Shown here: in pieces, positions 52,290-59,809 of the stretch
Position numbering within the stretch: the stretch's first letter is position 1
Layout of the letters: each line of letters begins with the position of its first letter
NCBI GenBank assembly: GCA_035508435.1
Contig: DATJNA010000034.1
Coordinates: 1 to 64,000 of the forward strand
Reading direction: 5' to 3'
Length of the DNA stretch: 64,000 bases
From: JASHVB01 sp035508435
Lineage (GTDB): Bacteria > Pseudomonadota > Alphaproteobacteria > Acetobacterales > Acetobacteraceae
Position numbers and translations under genes: made by a program
Notes under the pieces: model-generated
Told to the model about the DNA's origin: nothing
What the model saw: only the letters and a program-made list of their open reading frames with translations
Databases searched by the model: none

Positions 52290-52463
52290 GGGTGAGAAGG
52301 CCCCGCGTGCGGGCACCGTCGGGGGACGAGGGGCAAGACGTCGGGGCCGGCGTGGCGATTCCCGCATGATTGCCCGATTACCAAGCGGCTTGTCAGCCGA
52401 CAATGGCGCAAGCGTGACCGTCGGGGGGCCGTCGCTTCGGACAATCTCCGCTACGGTAACCAA

Positions 52464-54299
52464 ATGCGCTGCCGTTTCCGGTTCCTGGTCCTGTCCGTTT
52501 GCCTGCTCTGGGCTTGCGTGCTCTGGGCGGTCACGGGATCCGCCGCGGACCCGCAGCCCTATGACGTGAACCTGGCCCCCACCGGCAACAGCGCACTCGA
52601 CAGCGCGCTGAACGACAGCAGCACCCTGGTGTCGCTGCGCAAAACCGCCCCGGTGGGCGGCTTCGCGCTGATCGAGCGGGCGCGGCAGGATTTGGATCCG
52701 TTGACCACCGCGCTGCACAGCTTCGGCTATTACCAGGCGCGCGTCACGGTCACGATCGACGGCCGTGCCCTCGATACGCCCGAGCTCGCCGACACAATCG
52801 ATCACCTGCCGGCCCAGAAGCCGGCGGCGGTGGCGGTGCGGTTCGACCTCGGCCCGCAATTCCATCTGGGGCAGGTCGCCATCCATGGCGCGGTGCCGGC
52901 CGATGCGCGCGCGAAGCTCGGACTGGCGCCCGGGCAGCCGGCGCTCGCGGCGGAGGTGCTGGCCGGGCAGGGGCGGCTGCTGACCGCGATTCGTGACGAC
53001 GGCTATCCGCTGGCGAAGGTCGATATGCCGCCGGCCACGCTGCACCTGGCGCAGAGCGTCCTGGATGTGGCGTTCGACGTCCGCACCGGGCCGCAGGCGT
53101 CGCTGGGGCCGATCGCGATCACCGGTCTGCAGCACATGCATGAATCATTCGTACGTCGGCGGCTGCTGCTGCATCCAGGCGAGCGCTTCAGCCCTGATGC
53201 CATCGACAAGGCGCGGCAGGACCTGCAAGCGTTGGGCGTGTTCTCGGTGGTGCGGATCGTGCCGGCCGATCATCTGGACGCGCGGGGCGCGCTGCCGCTC
53301 ACCGTCGAGGTGACTGAACGGCCGTTGCATGCGGTGGATGCGGGCATCGCCTACTCCACCGATCTCGGCCTGAACTTCAATCTTGGCTGGCACGACCGCA
53401 ATTTGTTCGGCAACGCGGAGCAATTGAACCTGACCGCGGCGATGAACCTGGGCGGCGATGCGGTGACGCAGCCGGGCTATCAGTTTCAGGCTCAGTTCAT
53501 CAAGCCGGATTTCCTCGCCCACGATCAGTCGCTGGAGATCGACCTGGAGGCGCTGAAGCAATACCTGCAGGCGTACGACCAGAACGCGCTGATCGAGAAG
53601 TTCCTGCTTGATCGCAAGCTGTCGCCGCATTGGACATTCAGCTACGGCGTCGCGGGAGAGCAGGAGAAGATTTCGCAGGAAGGAGTGGGTCGACATTATG
53701 AACTGGTGGGGTTTCCACTCAATTTGAAATTCGACAACACCGACAGCGTGTTCAATCCGACCGAAGGAATCCGCGCATCGATTGCCGTGACGCCGACCGG
53801 GGCGCTGGGATCGAATGACACGGGGTTCGTGATCCTGGAGGCGGCGGGGTCGACCTATCTGGACCTCAGCGGCGATGGGCGCAGCGTGCTGGCGCTGCGC
53901 GGGCTGGTCGGGGAAGTGCCTGGCACCAACACCTTCTCGCTGCCGCCGGACCAGCGCTTCTATGCCGGCGGCAGCGCGACGGTGCGCGGCTTCAAATACC
54001 AGTCGATCGGGCCGCGGTTCCCCGACCGTGAGCCCACCGGCGGTACGGCGGTGAGTGCGGGAACGGTGGAGTTCCGCCAGCGCATCATGGGCAATTACGG
54101 CGCGGTGGCGTTCATCGACGCCGGGCAGGTGAGCGATAATGGCGTGCCGTTCAGCAATTCGTGGCGCGTCGGCGTGGGAGTGGGATTCCGCTACTACACG
54201 TCGCTCGGGCCGATCCGGTTGGATCTGGCGGTACCGATGAACAAGGAGCCTGGCGGCGATACCTTCGAGCTCTATATCGGCATCGGGCAGGCGTTCTGA
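52464..54299 (+). CDS. tamA: Outer-membrane autotransporter assembly protein TamA
   Basis: A 611-residue Omp85-family protein. The signal peptide covers about 1-28. POTRA-like domains follow (about 40-105, 110-195 and 205-285, with YYQARVTVTIDG and DDGYPLAKVDM). A BamA-type 16-strand barrel extends from about 290 to 611. The lid-loop motif VRGF is in GGSATVRGFKYQSIGPR, and the protein ends in a terminal Phe (IGIGQAF) as expected. It inserts a subset of outer-membrane proteins together with TamB. In many proteobacteria tamB follows immediately; here the next gene is an SMP-30-like hydrolase, so tamB must be elsewhere or absent. Confidence 0.88.
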   Translation: MRCRFRFLVLSVCLLWACVLWAVTGSAADPQPYDVNLAPTGNSALDSALNDSSTLVSLRKTAPVGGFALIERARQDLDPLTTALHSFGYYQARVTVTIDGRALDTPELADTIDHLPAQKPAAVAVRFDLGPQFHLGQVAIHGAVPADARAKLGLAPGQPALAAEVLAGQGRLLTAIRDDGYPLAKVDMPPATLHLAQSVLDVAFDVRTGPQASLGPIAITGLQHMHESFVRRRLLLHPGERFSPDAIDKARQDLQALGVFSVVRIVPADHLDARGALPLTVEVTERPLHAVDAGIAYSTDLGLNFNLGWHDRNLFGNAEQLNLTAAMNLGGDAVTQPGYQFQAQFIKPDFLAHDQSLEIDLEALKQYLQAYDQNALIEKFLLDRKLSPHWTFSYGVAGEQEKISQEGVGRHYELVGFPLNLKFDNTDSVFNPTEGIRASIAVTPTGALGSNDTGFVILEAAGSTYLDLSGDGRSVLALRGLVGEVPGTNTFSLPPDQRFYAGGSATVRGFKYQSIGPRFPDREPTGGTAVSAGTVEFRQRIMGNYGAVAFIDAGQVSDNGVPFSNSWRVGVGVGFRYYTSLGPIRLDLAVPMNKEPGGDTFELYIGIGQAF

Positions 54300-54395
54300 T
54301 GTTGGCTGCCCCTCGCACTGCGAGCACCGCGAGCATAGCGTGGCGGGACGCAGTGATCCCGGTCGCTCAGGCGCGGGGGCGATCGCGCGTCAAGC

Positions 54396-54537
54396 TGACC
54401 GGGGCTGCTTCGCTCCCGGCGTGATCTTGCGATGACAATTCAACACGACCGAGATGGCTGCGGACCCTGCGGGACCTCGCAATGACAATCCGATATGACC
54501 GGGATTGCTTCGCTCCCGGCGGGATCCTGCAATGTCA
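54396..54537. repeat. Three tandem copies of dispersed palindromic element
   Basis: Copies at 54396-54437, 54447-54487 and 54496-54537, period about 50 bp. Each starts GACCG(G/A)G(A/G)(T/C)(T/G)GCT, has an inner GCTCCCGGCG-type segment, and ends with (T/C)(T/C)GC(A/G)ATG(A/T)CAAT. The array fills most of the 366-bp gap between tamA and the SMP-30-like gene. The rest of the gap (54538-54665) is the presumed promoter and leader of that gene. Confidence 0.7.
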
Positions 54538-54665
54538 ATGGGACGATCGGGAGGCGTGCCGCTGCTGTCGCTGCTTGTGCAACAGGCGGTGAAGCAGGGC
54601 GCAGGACGGTTGACGCGGCGATGCACCGGTCCACTCTGCGGCCGAGTGGTGGGAGGAAACCAACA

Positions 54666-55850
54666 ATGTTCAATCGCCTGACGCGTCGTGGCATGCTGGT
54701 TGGAGCGGCGAGCCTGGCTCCGGTCGCGGCGCTGGGTCAGCAGACTCGCCCAACGCTGGCAACGCCGCCGAGCGTGGTGACGGAGCCGCCGCGCCAATGG
54801 GGACGCGAGGCGCCGCCGGAGGTCTATCCCGATCCGGACGTGCTGGTGATCGATCCCGGTTTCAAGCAGTACCTGGTTGGGCTGGCGGCAATCCATCGGC
54901 TGTGGACCGGATTTGCCTGGGCGGAAGGGCCGGCCTGGTCCGGCGAGGGCAACTACGCCTTGTTCAGCGACGTGAAGGGCAACACGCAGTATCGCTACAT
55001 CTGGGAAACCGGCGAGGTTACGACTTTCAGAAAGCCATCATGGAGAAGCAACGGCAATACATTTGATTTTCAGGGGCGGCAGATATCGTGCCAGGACGTG
55101 TTCCGGCGCGTGGTGCGGTGGGAGCAAAGCGGGGCGATGACAGTCATCGCTGCTTCGTTCGAGGGCAAGTCGCTGAACTCGCCCAACGACGTGGTGCCTC
55201 ATCCCGACGGCAGCATCTGGTTCACCGATCCTCCGTATGGCGATCAGCTCACCGAAGGCCATCCCGATGTCGCGGGCGGCACCGCCAATCCACGCGGCAT
55301 CGATGATCCGACGCTCAGCGACAATGGCGTCGGGCTGATCGGCGGGATGAAACGGGAGCTGCCCGAGAACACCTATCGCTGGGATCCGAGCGGCCGGCTC
55401 GACGTGGTGGTGCCGGGCAGCCAGGTGCCGGACCCGAACGGCATCTGCTTCTCGCCCGACTACAAGACTCTCTACCTGATCAGCACCGGTCCGGGGCCGG
55501 GCGATAATGGGCACGGCGGCAAAGGCGTCATCTACGCGTTCGATGTACAAGGCACGAAGTTGGCCAATATGCGATTGTTCACCGACTGCATGGTGGACGG
55601 TGTGCATTGCGGGCCGGATGGCATGCGGGCGGATCGGGCGGGAAATCTATGGGTCGGGTCGAACGCGCCGCTCGGCTATTGCGGGGTGACGGTCTGGAAC
55701 GCGGCGGGCAAGCTGATCGGGCGGATCCGGTTGCCCGAGGTCTGCGCCAACCTCTGCTTCGCCGGTCCGAAGCGGGATTATCTGTTCATGGCGGCGAGCC
55801 AGTCGATCTACATGCTGATGGTCAATGTGCAGGGAGCGGCGCCAGGGTAA
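54666..55850 (+). CDS. Secreted SMP-30/gluconolactonase-like protein
   Basis: A 394-residue exported six-bladed beta-propeller of the SMP-30/gluconolactonase family. A Tat-type leader RRGMLVGAASLAPVAALG (7-24) is followed by a mature protein with propeller motifs: FAWAEGPAW, NSPNDVVPHPDGSIWFTDPPYG, PDPNGICFSPDYKTLYL and DGMRADRAGNLWVGS. The Asn/Asp residues in SPNDVV and the GMRADRAG turn correspond to the calcium/active-site positions. Likely a periplasmic lactonase acting on sugar lactones. The ATG at 54666 follows GGGAGG. No sugar dehydrogenase is adjacent. Confidence 0.88.
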   Translation: MFNRLTRRGMLVGAASLAPVAALGQQTRPTLATPPSVVTEPPRQWGREAPPEVYPDPDVLVIDPGFKQYLVGLAAIHRLWTGFAWAEGPAWSGEGNYALFSDVKGNTQYRYIWETGEVTTFRKPSWRSNGNTFDFQGRQISCQDVFRRVVRWEQSGAMTVIAASFEGKSLNSPNDVVPHPDGSIWFTDPPYGDQLTEGHPDVAGGTANPRGIDDPTLSDNGVGLIGGMKRELPENTYRWDPSGRLDVVVPGSQVPDPNGICFSPDYKTLYLISTGPGPGDNGHGGKGVIYAFDVQGTKLANMRLFTDCMVDGVHCGPDGMRADRAGNLWVGSNAPLGYCGVTVWNAAGKLIGRIRLPEVCANLCFAGPKRDYLFMAASQSIYMLMVNVQGAAPG

Positions 55851-56000
55851 GGATCGCCCTGGATCGACAGAATGGTTTCGGTCTCGCCGGACCGCTGCAA
55901 GCCGATGCGCGGGGCGTCGGCACTGGGATAGGCGGACAGGTCGCGGGCGAGGGGCGTTCGGTCCGGGCCCGCGACCGCCACCACCGCGCGAACGCCGGCG
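55851..56000 (-). pseudogene. Degraded fragment of a proB 3' end (PUA domain)
   Basis: Read on the minus strand from about 56000 to 55851, the DNA encodes a stretch including GVRAVVAVAGPDRTPLAR, then LSAYPSADAPRI, closely matching the PUA region of the intact ProB 400 bp away (GVRAV, VIAGPDGTPLARGLCAYASADALRI). About 50 codons are recognisable, without a start codon, catalytic domain or the ribosome site of a gene. It appears to be a diverged partial duplication of the proB 3' end. Confidence 0.7.
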
Positions 56001-56061
56001 ATCCAGGTGTTGCGGGGAGTCGGGTACGACGTTGCGCGCGATCGGTGCGCTCAACATCGCT

Positions 56062-56170
56062 GCAAGCGCACCACTGCTATCGGTGCAAGCGCACCACTGC
56101 CATCGGTGCAAGCGCACCACTGCCATCGGTGCCAGCGCACCGCTGCTATCGGTGCCAGCGCACCGCTGCT
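56062..56170. repeat. 23-bp tandem repeat, 4.7 copies
   Basis: Units start at 56062, 56085, 56108, 56131 and 56154 (the last partial). The pattern is GC(A/C)AGCGCACC(A/G)CTGC, then (T/C)ATCGGT. Units 1-3 share AAGCGCACCACTG and units 4-5 carry CAGCGCACCGCTG. The array lies between the proB fragment and the proB stop. Units are contiguous with no spacers, so this is not a CRISPR array. Confidence 0.9.
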
Positions 56171-56255
56171 GCTTGGCAAATTGGCCCGGCAAACGGCGTC
56201 GATCGAATCAGGGCAGGTGTCATGAACGAGCCTTGGGAATTGCCATGGTCCCTGA

Positions 56256-57407
56256 TCAGATCAGTACGAGATCGTCACGATGCACGATCTCGTCGCGTCG
56301 GCGCCAGCCGAGAATGGCTTCGATCTCATCGGACCGATGCCCGATGATGCGCAGGGCGTCGGCGCTGGCGTAAGCGCACAGGCCGCGCGCCAGTGGCGTG
56401 CCGTCAGGACCGGCGATCACCACCGGGTCGCCGCGCTGAAACGAGCCTTCCACCGCGCGAACGCCGGCGGGCAGCAGCGAACGGCCGGCACGCAGGGCGC
56501 GGACCGCGCCGGCATCGACCAGCAGTGTGCCGAGTGGTGCCAGCGCGCCGGCGATCCAGCTCTTGCGCGCCGTGCGGCCCTCGGGGGCGGGCAGGAACCA
56601 GGTACAGCGCGCGCCCTGAGCCAGCGCGGTCAGCGGACGATCGGTGTAGCCACGCGCGATCGCCATGGCGCAGCCGGCCTGCGTGGCAATGCGCGCCGCC
56701 GCCAGCTTGGTGCGCATGCCGCCGGAGGAATAGCCGGGCGGTGGCTCGCCGCCCATCGCCTCGATCTCCGGCGTGACCGTTGCGACGACCGGGATGTGAG
56801 TGGCGGTCGGATCCCGGCCGGGGTCCGCCGTGTAGAGACCATCGATGTCCGACAGCAATACCAGGACGTCCGCTTGCAGCATTTCGGCGACGCGGGCGGC
56901 GAGGCGGTCGTTGTCGCCGAAGCGGATCTCGGCGGTCGCGACGGTGTCGTTCTCGTTGATCACCGGGATGCAGCCGAGTTGGAGCAAGGTATTCAGGGTG
57001 GCGCGGGCGTTGAGATAGCGGCGGCGGTCCTCGGTGTCGTCCAGCGTCAACAGGAGCTGGGCGGCGGTCAGGCTCTCGGCGGAGAGCGCCTCCGACCAGG
57101 CCTGGGCCAGGCGGATCTGGCCAACCGCCGCGGCAGCCTGTTGCTCTTCCAGGCGGAGGCGCTTCTGGGTCAGGCGGAGGGTGCGCCGCGCGAGCGCAAT
57201 GGCGCCGGAGGACACCACGATCACGTCACGGCCACGCCGGCGCAGGGCGGCGATGTCGGCGGTGATGCCGGCGAGCCATGCGGCGCGTGGTGCGGCGTCG
57301 TCCGCATCCACCACCAGGGCGCTGCCGATCTTCACCACCAGCCGTCGCGCGGCGCGGAAAACTCCCTCCCCCGTTTGCGGGGGAGGGTCAGGCAGAGGGT
57401 GCTGCAT
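56256..57407 (-). CDS. proB: Glutamate 5-kinase
   Basis: First enzyme of proline synthesis, phosphorylating glutamate; 383 residues. The amino acid kinase domain begins RRLVVKIGSALV (21-32). It includes VIVVSSGAIALA and the glutamate loop VINENDTVATAEIRFGDND (about 149-167). GGMRTKLAAA is the ATP-site motif. A C-terminal PUA domain (about 295-370) is present. The ATG at 57407 lies 20 bp inside the end of obgE. The first 17 residues are encoded by a strong palindrome (57364-57387) and are unlike the family, so the functional N terminus may be a recent extension. proA is not adjacent. Confidence 0.95.
   Translation of the reverse strand: MQHPLPDPPPQTGEGVFRAARRLVVKIGSALVVDADDAAPRAAWLAGITADIAALRRRGRDVIVVSSGAIALARRTLRLTQKRLRLEEQQAAAAVGQIRLAQAWSEALSAESLTAAQLLLTLDDTEDRRRYLNARATLNTLLQLGCIPVINENDTVATAEIRFGDNDRLAARVAEMLQADVLVLLSDIDGLYTADPGRDPTATHIPVVATVTPEIEAMGGEPPPGYSSGGMRTKLAAARIATQAGCAMAIARGYTDRPLTALAQGARCTWFLPAPEGRTARKSWIAGALAPLGTLLVDAGAVRALRAGRSLLPAGVRAVEGSFQRGDPVVIAGPDGTPLARGLCAYASADALRIIGHRSDEIEAILGWRRRDEIVHRDDLVLI
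57364..57387. repeat. Perfect palindrome at the obgE/proB junction
   Basis: CCCTCCCCCG (57364-57373) and CGGGGGAGGG (57378-57387) pair around a TTTG loop. It covers codons about 7-15 of proB and abuts the obgE stop codon. It resembles widespread REP-like elements and could form a hairpin that affects proB translation. Confidence 0.75.
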
Positions 57408-58503
57408 GCTGCCCGCCTGACCCCGCTTGATCCGCGCCTTGGCTCAGCCCCATGTCGCGCGACGGCGCGCCTTGCGCACCCGCTCCGGCGTCTTCCACGC
57501 AGCGGCGGGTCGAGCGCTCCTTCTGCATCGCCTGCAATTGCCGCAGCAGTTCGGGCATGCCCTGCCCGGTGACGCCCGACAACAGCATCACCCGAGCACC
57601 CGACGCCTTGCGAAGGGCAGCCAACCGGGCGGCCGTTTGGCGCGGTGTCATCGCGTCGGCCTTGTTCAGCCCGATCAGTTGCGGCTTCTCTGCGAGGCCG
57701 GCGCCGTAGGCTTCCAGCTCCCGCCGCACCGTCCGCCAGGCCTTCACCACGTCGCCGGCGGCGCCATCGACCAGATGCAGCAGCACGGCGCAACGCTCCA
57801 CATGTCCGAGGAAGCGGTCGCCGAGGCCGGCCCCTTCATGCGCGCCCTCGATCAGGCCGGGGATGTCGGCGATGACGAACTCCTCCGCCGCGCTCAGCCG
57901 TACCACGCCGAGCTGAGGGTGGAGGGTGGTGAAGGGATAGTCGGCGATTTTCGGCCGCGCCGCCGAAACGCGCGCCAGGAAGGTGGACTTGCCCGCGTTC
58001 GGCAGTCCCACCAGCCCGACATCGGCAATCAGCTTCAGGCGCAGCCAGACCCAGCGCTCCTCGCCCGGCCAGCCCTTGGTCGCCTTGCGAGGCGCCCGGT
58101 TGGTGGCGGACTTGAAATGTGCGTTGCCGAACCCGCCGTCGCCGCCACGCAGCACCACCACCCGTTTGCCCGACGCATCCATGTCCGCGAGCAAGGTTTC
58201 GTGGTCCTCGGCGAGGATCTCGGTGCCGACGGGGACATGGATCACCACGTCCCGGGCGCCGGCGCCGGTGCGATCGCTGCCGGCGCCATTGCCGCCTTTC
58301 TTGGCCCGAAAGTGCTGGGTGTAGCGGAAGTCGATCAGCGTGTTCAGGTCGGCGGCTGCCTCGAACATGATGTCGCCGCCCTTGCCGCCGTTGCCGCCGT
58401 CCGGGCCGCCGAACTCGAGGAACTTTTCGCGCCGGAACGCCACGACGCCGTCGCCGCCGTCGCCGGAGCGCAGATAGACCTTGGCCTGGTCAAGAAACTT
58501 CAT
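57388..58503 (-). CDS. obgE: GTPase Obg
   Basis: Ribosome-associated essential GTPase of 371 residues. The glycine-rich Obg fold occupies 1-158 (DGGNGGKGGDI, GGDGGFGNAHF). The G domain has G1 GLPNAGKST (166-174), switch II DIPGLIEGAHEGAGLGDRFL (213 onward) and the NKAD base motif. The C-terminal tail has no OCT domain and is Ala/Gly-rich. It follows rplU-rpmA in the classic alphaproteobacterial order, though a GNAT gene often found between rpmA and obgE is missing. Confidence 0.97.
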   Translation of the reverse strand: MKFLDQAKVYLRSGDGGDGVVAFRREKFLEFGGPDGGNGGKGGDIMFEAAADLNTLIDFRYTQHFRAKKGGNGAGSDRTGAGARDVVIHVPVGTEILAEDHETLLADMDASGKRVVVLRGGDGGFGNAHFKSATNRAPRKATKGWPGEERWVWLRLKLIADVGLVGLPNAGKSTFLARVSAARPKIADYPFTTLHPQLGVVRLSAAEEFVIADIPGLIEGAHEGAGLGDRFLGHVERCAVLLHLVDGAAGDVVKAWRTVRRELEAYGAGLAEKPQLIGLNKADAMTPRQTAARLAALRKASGARVMLLSGVTGQGMPELLRQLQAMQKERSTRRCVEDAGAGAQGAPSRDMGLSQGADQAGSGGQHAAPSA

Positions 58504-58565
58504 GGCATCTCATCGCTGTCGGCCCGGCGCTGGCGATTGCGCTCCGTGCACCGATAAAGCAGAAC

Positions 58566-58591
58566 GGGGGCCGGCTGCGCTGCCGGCCCCC
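58566..58591 (-). terminator. Strong hairpin between rpmA and obgE
   Basis: Perfect 10-bp arms GGGGGCCGGC (58566-58575) and GCCGGCCCCC (58582-58591) enclose a TGCGCT loop. On the minus strand it is followed by GTTCTGCTTTAT, a weak T-rich tail. It lies 28 bp after the rpmA stop and could attenuate transcription from the ribosomal protein genes into obgE. Confidence 0.6.
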
Positions 58592-58618
58592 GTCATGACG
58601 ACATCGTTCCGGACGCGC

Positions 58619-58888
58619 TTATTCGGCGGCAACCGGCGACGGTCGCACCGAGATATGCACGCGATCATCCGAACGGCGGCGGAACTCCACCTTGCCGTCG
58701 ATCAGCGCGAAGATCGTGTGGTCGCGGCCGAGGCCGACATTCTCGCCCGGGCGCCACTTGGTGCCGCGCTGGCGGACCAGGATGTTGCCGGCGATGACCG
58801 CCTCGCCGCCGAACTTCTTGATGCCGAGGCGCCGGCCTTCCGTGTCGCGCCCGTTGCGGGACGAGCCGCCCGCCTTCTTGTGTGCCAT
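58619..58888 (-). CDS. rpmA: 50S ribosomal protein L27
   Basis: An 89-residue ribosomal protein near the peptidyl-transferase centre. It begins MAHKKAGGSSRNGRDTEGRR, the conserved flexible N terminus that reaches tRNA, and includes GNILVRQRGTKWRPG and GRDHTIFALIDGKVEF. The length and sequence are standard. It starts six bases after the rplU stop, so the pair is one transcript. Confidence 0.98.
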   Translation of the reverse strand: MAHKKAGGSSRNGRDTEGRRLGIKKFGGEAVIAGNILVRQRGTKWRPGENVGLGRDHTIFALIDGKVEFRRRSDDRVHISVRPSPVAAE

Positions 58889-58894
58889 GGTCGG

Positions 58895-59644
58895 TTACTC
58901 CTTTACCGGCGCATCCGGCGCGGCTTGCTCGGGTTCTCCCCCGGCTTCCAGCGCCAGCGATTCGACCACATCCATGGCGGCGGGGCCGGCGGCGAGCTCG
59001 GCCGGAGGCGGGGACGCGGGTTCGAACGCGGCCTGGCGGGTGTCGATGGCAGGCCCCGGGGGCGCCTGCCCGTCATCGGCGAAGACAGGCGGAGCCTCTT
59101 GTCCGGATGGTTCACCAGATTCCAGCGCGAGCGATTCAACCACGTCCATGCCGGCGGGACCCGCCGTGACGACGGCCGGTGTCTCGGGCGCCGGCTCGAA
59201 GGTTGCGGGGTGGTCGGCTGTCGGGTCGAACGCCGCGGGTTCGCCAGAGGCTTCGGCAGAGGCTGCGGCAGAGGTTTCGGCAGAGGTTTCGGCAGAGGTT
59301 TCGGCGGCGGCCGGCTCGGCGAGTGCCGTGCCATCTTTGGCGAAGCCCGCCACCCGCAGCACCGTCACATGCTGCCGGTGCCCGTTCCTCCGTCGGCTGT
59401 TCTGCCGCCGGCGCTTCTTGAAGATGATGACTTTGTCCAGCCGGTCCTGGGCGATGACCGTCGCACTGACCTCGGCGCCGGCGACGGTGGGGGCGCCCAG
59501 TGTCAGGCCGTCGGCGGTGCCCAGCGCGAGCACGTCGGTAAAGGTCACGGTGGCGCCCGGCTCGGCTTCCAGCTTCTCCACCTTCAGCACAGCGTTGGGG
59601 GTAACGCGGTACTGCTTCCCGCCGGTGCGGATCACAGCGAACAT
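58895..59644 (-). CDS. rplU: 50S ribosomal protein L21 with long C-terminal extension
   Basis: Residues 1-103 are a normal L21: MFAVIRTGGKQYRV, then DKVIIFKKRRRQNSRRRNGHRQ and VLRVAGF. Residues 104-249 are an extra Ala/Glu/Pro/Ser-rich, acidic tail. They contain ETSAETSAETSA repeats and a duplicated block with MDVVESLALE appearing twice (about 168 and 231). Normal L21 is about 103 residues. The tail has no stop codons, so it is a real extension. The ATG at 59644 is used; a TTG at 59662 would add six residues. L21 contacts 23S rRNA, and the acidic tail would extend from the ribosome surface. Confidence 0.95.
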   Translation of the reverse strand: MFAVIRTGGKQYRVTPNAVLKVEKLEAEPGATVTFTDVLALGTADGLTLGAPTVAGAEVSATVIAQDRLDKVIIFKKRRRQNSRRRNGHRQHVTVLRVAGFAKDGTALAEPAAAETSAETSAETSAAASAEASGEPAAFDPTADHPATFEPAPETPAVVTAGPAGMDVVESLALESGEPSGQEAPPVFADDGQAPPGPAIDTRQAAFEPASPPPAELAAGPAAMDVVESLALEAGGEPEQAAPDAPVKE

Positions 59645-59809
59645 CGGATCGGACTTTCCCAAGACAGTCCGGGCCGCAGGGAACGCCCGGCGGCCGGAGA
59701 TCGGGGGGTTATAGCGGGGGGCGGCAGGGAGTCAACGCAGCGCCGGACGGTGCGATCATCGCTCGGCGCCGCGGTTTCCGGATGCCGCCGCCCCGGTTAC
59801 ATAAGCGGC

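Noticed and set aside
56062..56170. Possible CRISPR array
   Set aside because: The 23-bp units are contiguous with no unique spacers and no cas genes are nearby.
58481..59809. N-terminal 440-residue extension of the molybdopterin subunit
   Set aside because: It lies antisense to rpmA and rplU, is low complexity, and the hydroxylase homology begins at the ATG at 59810.
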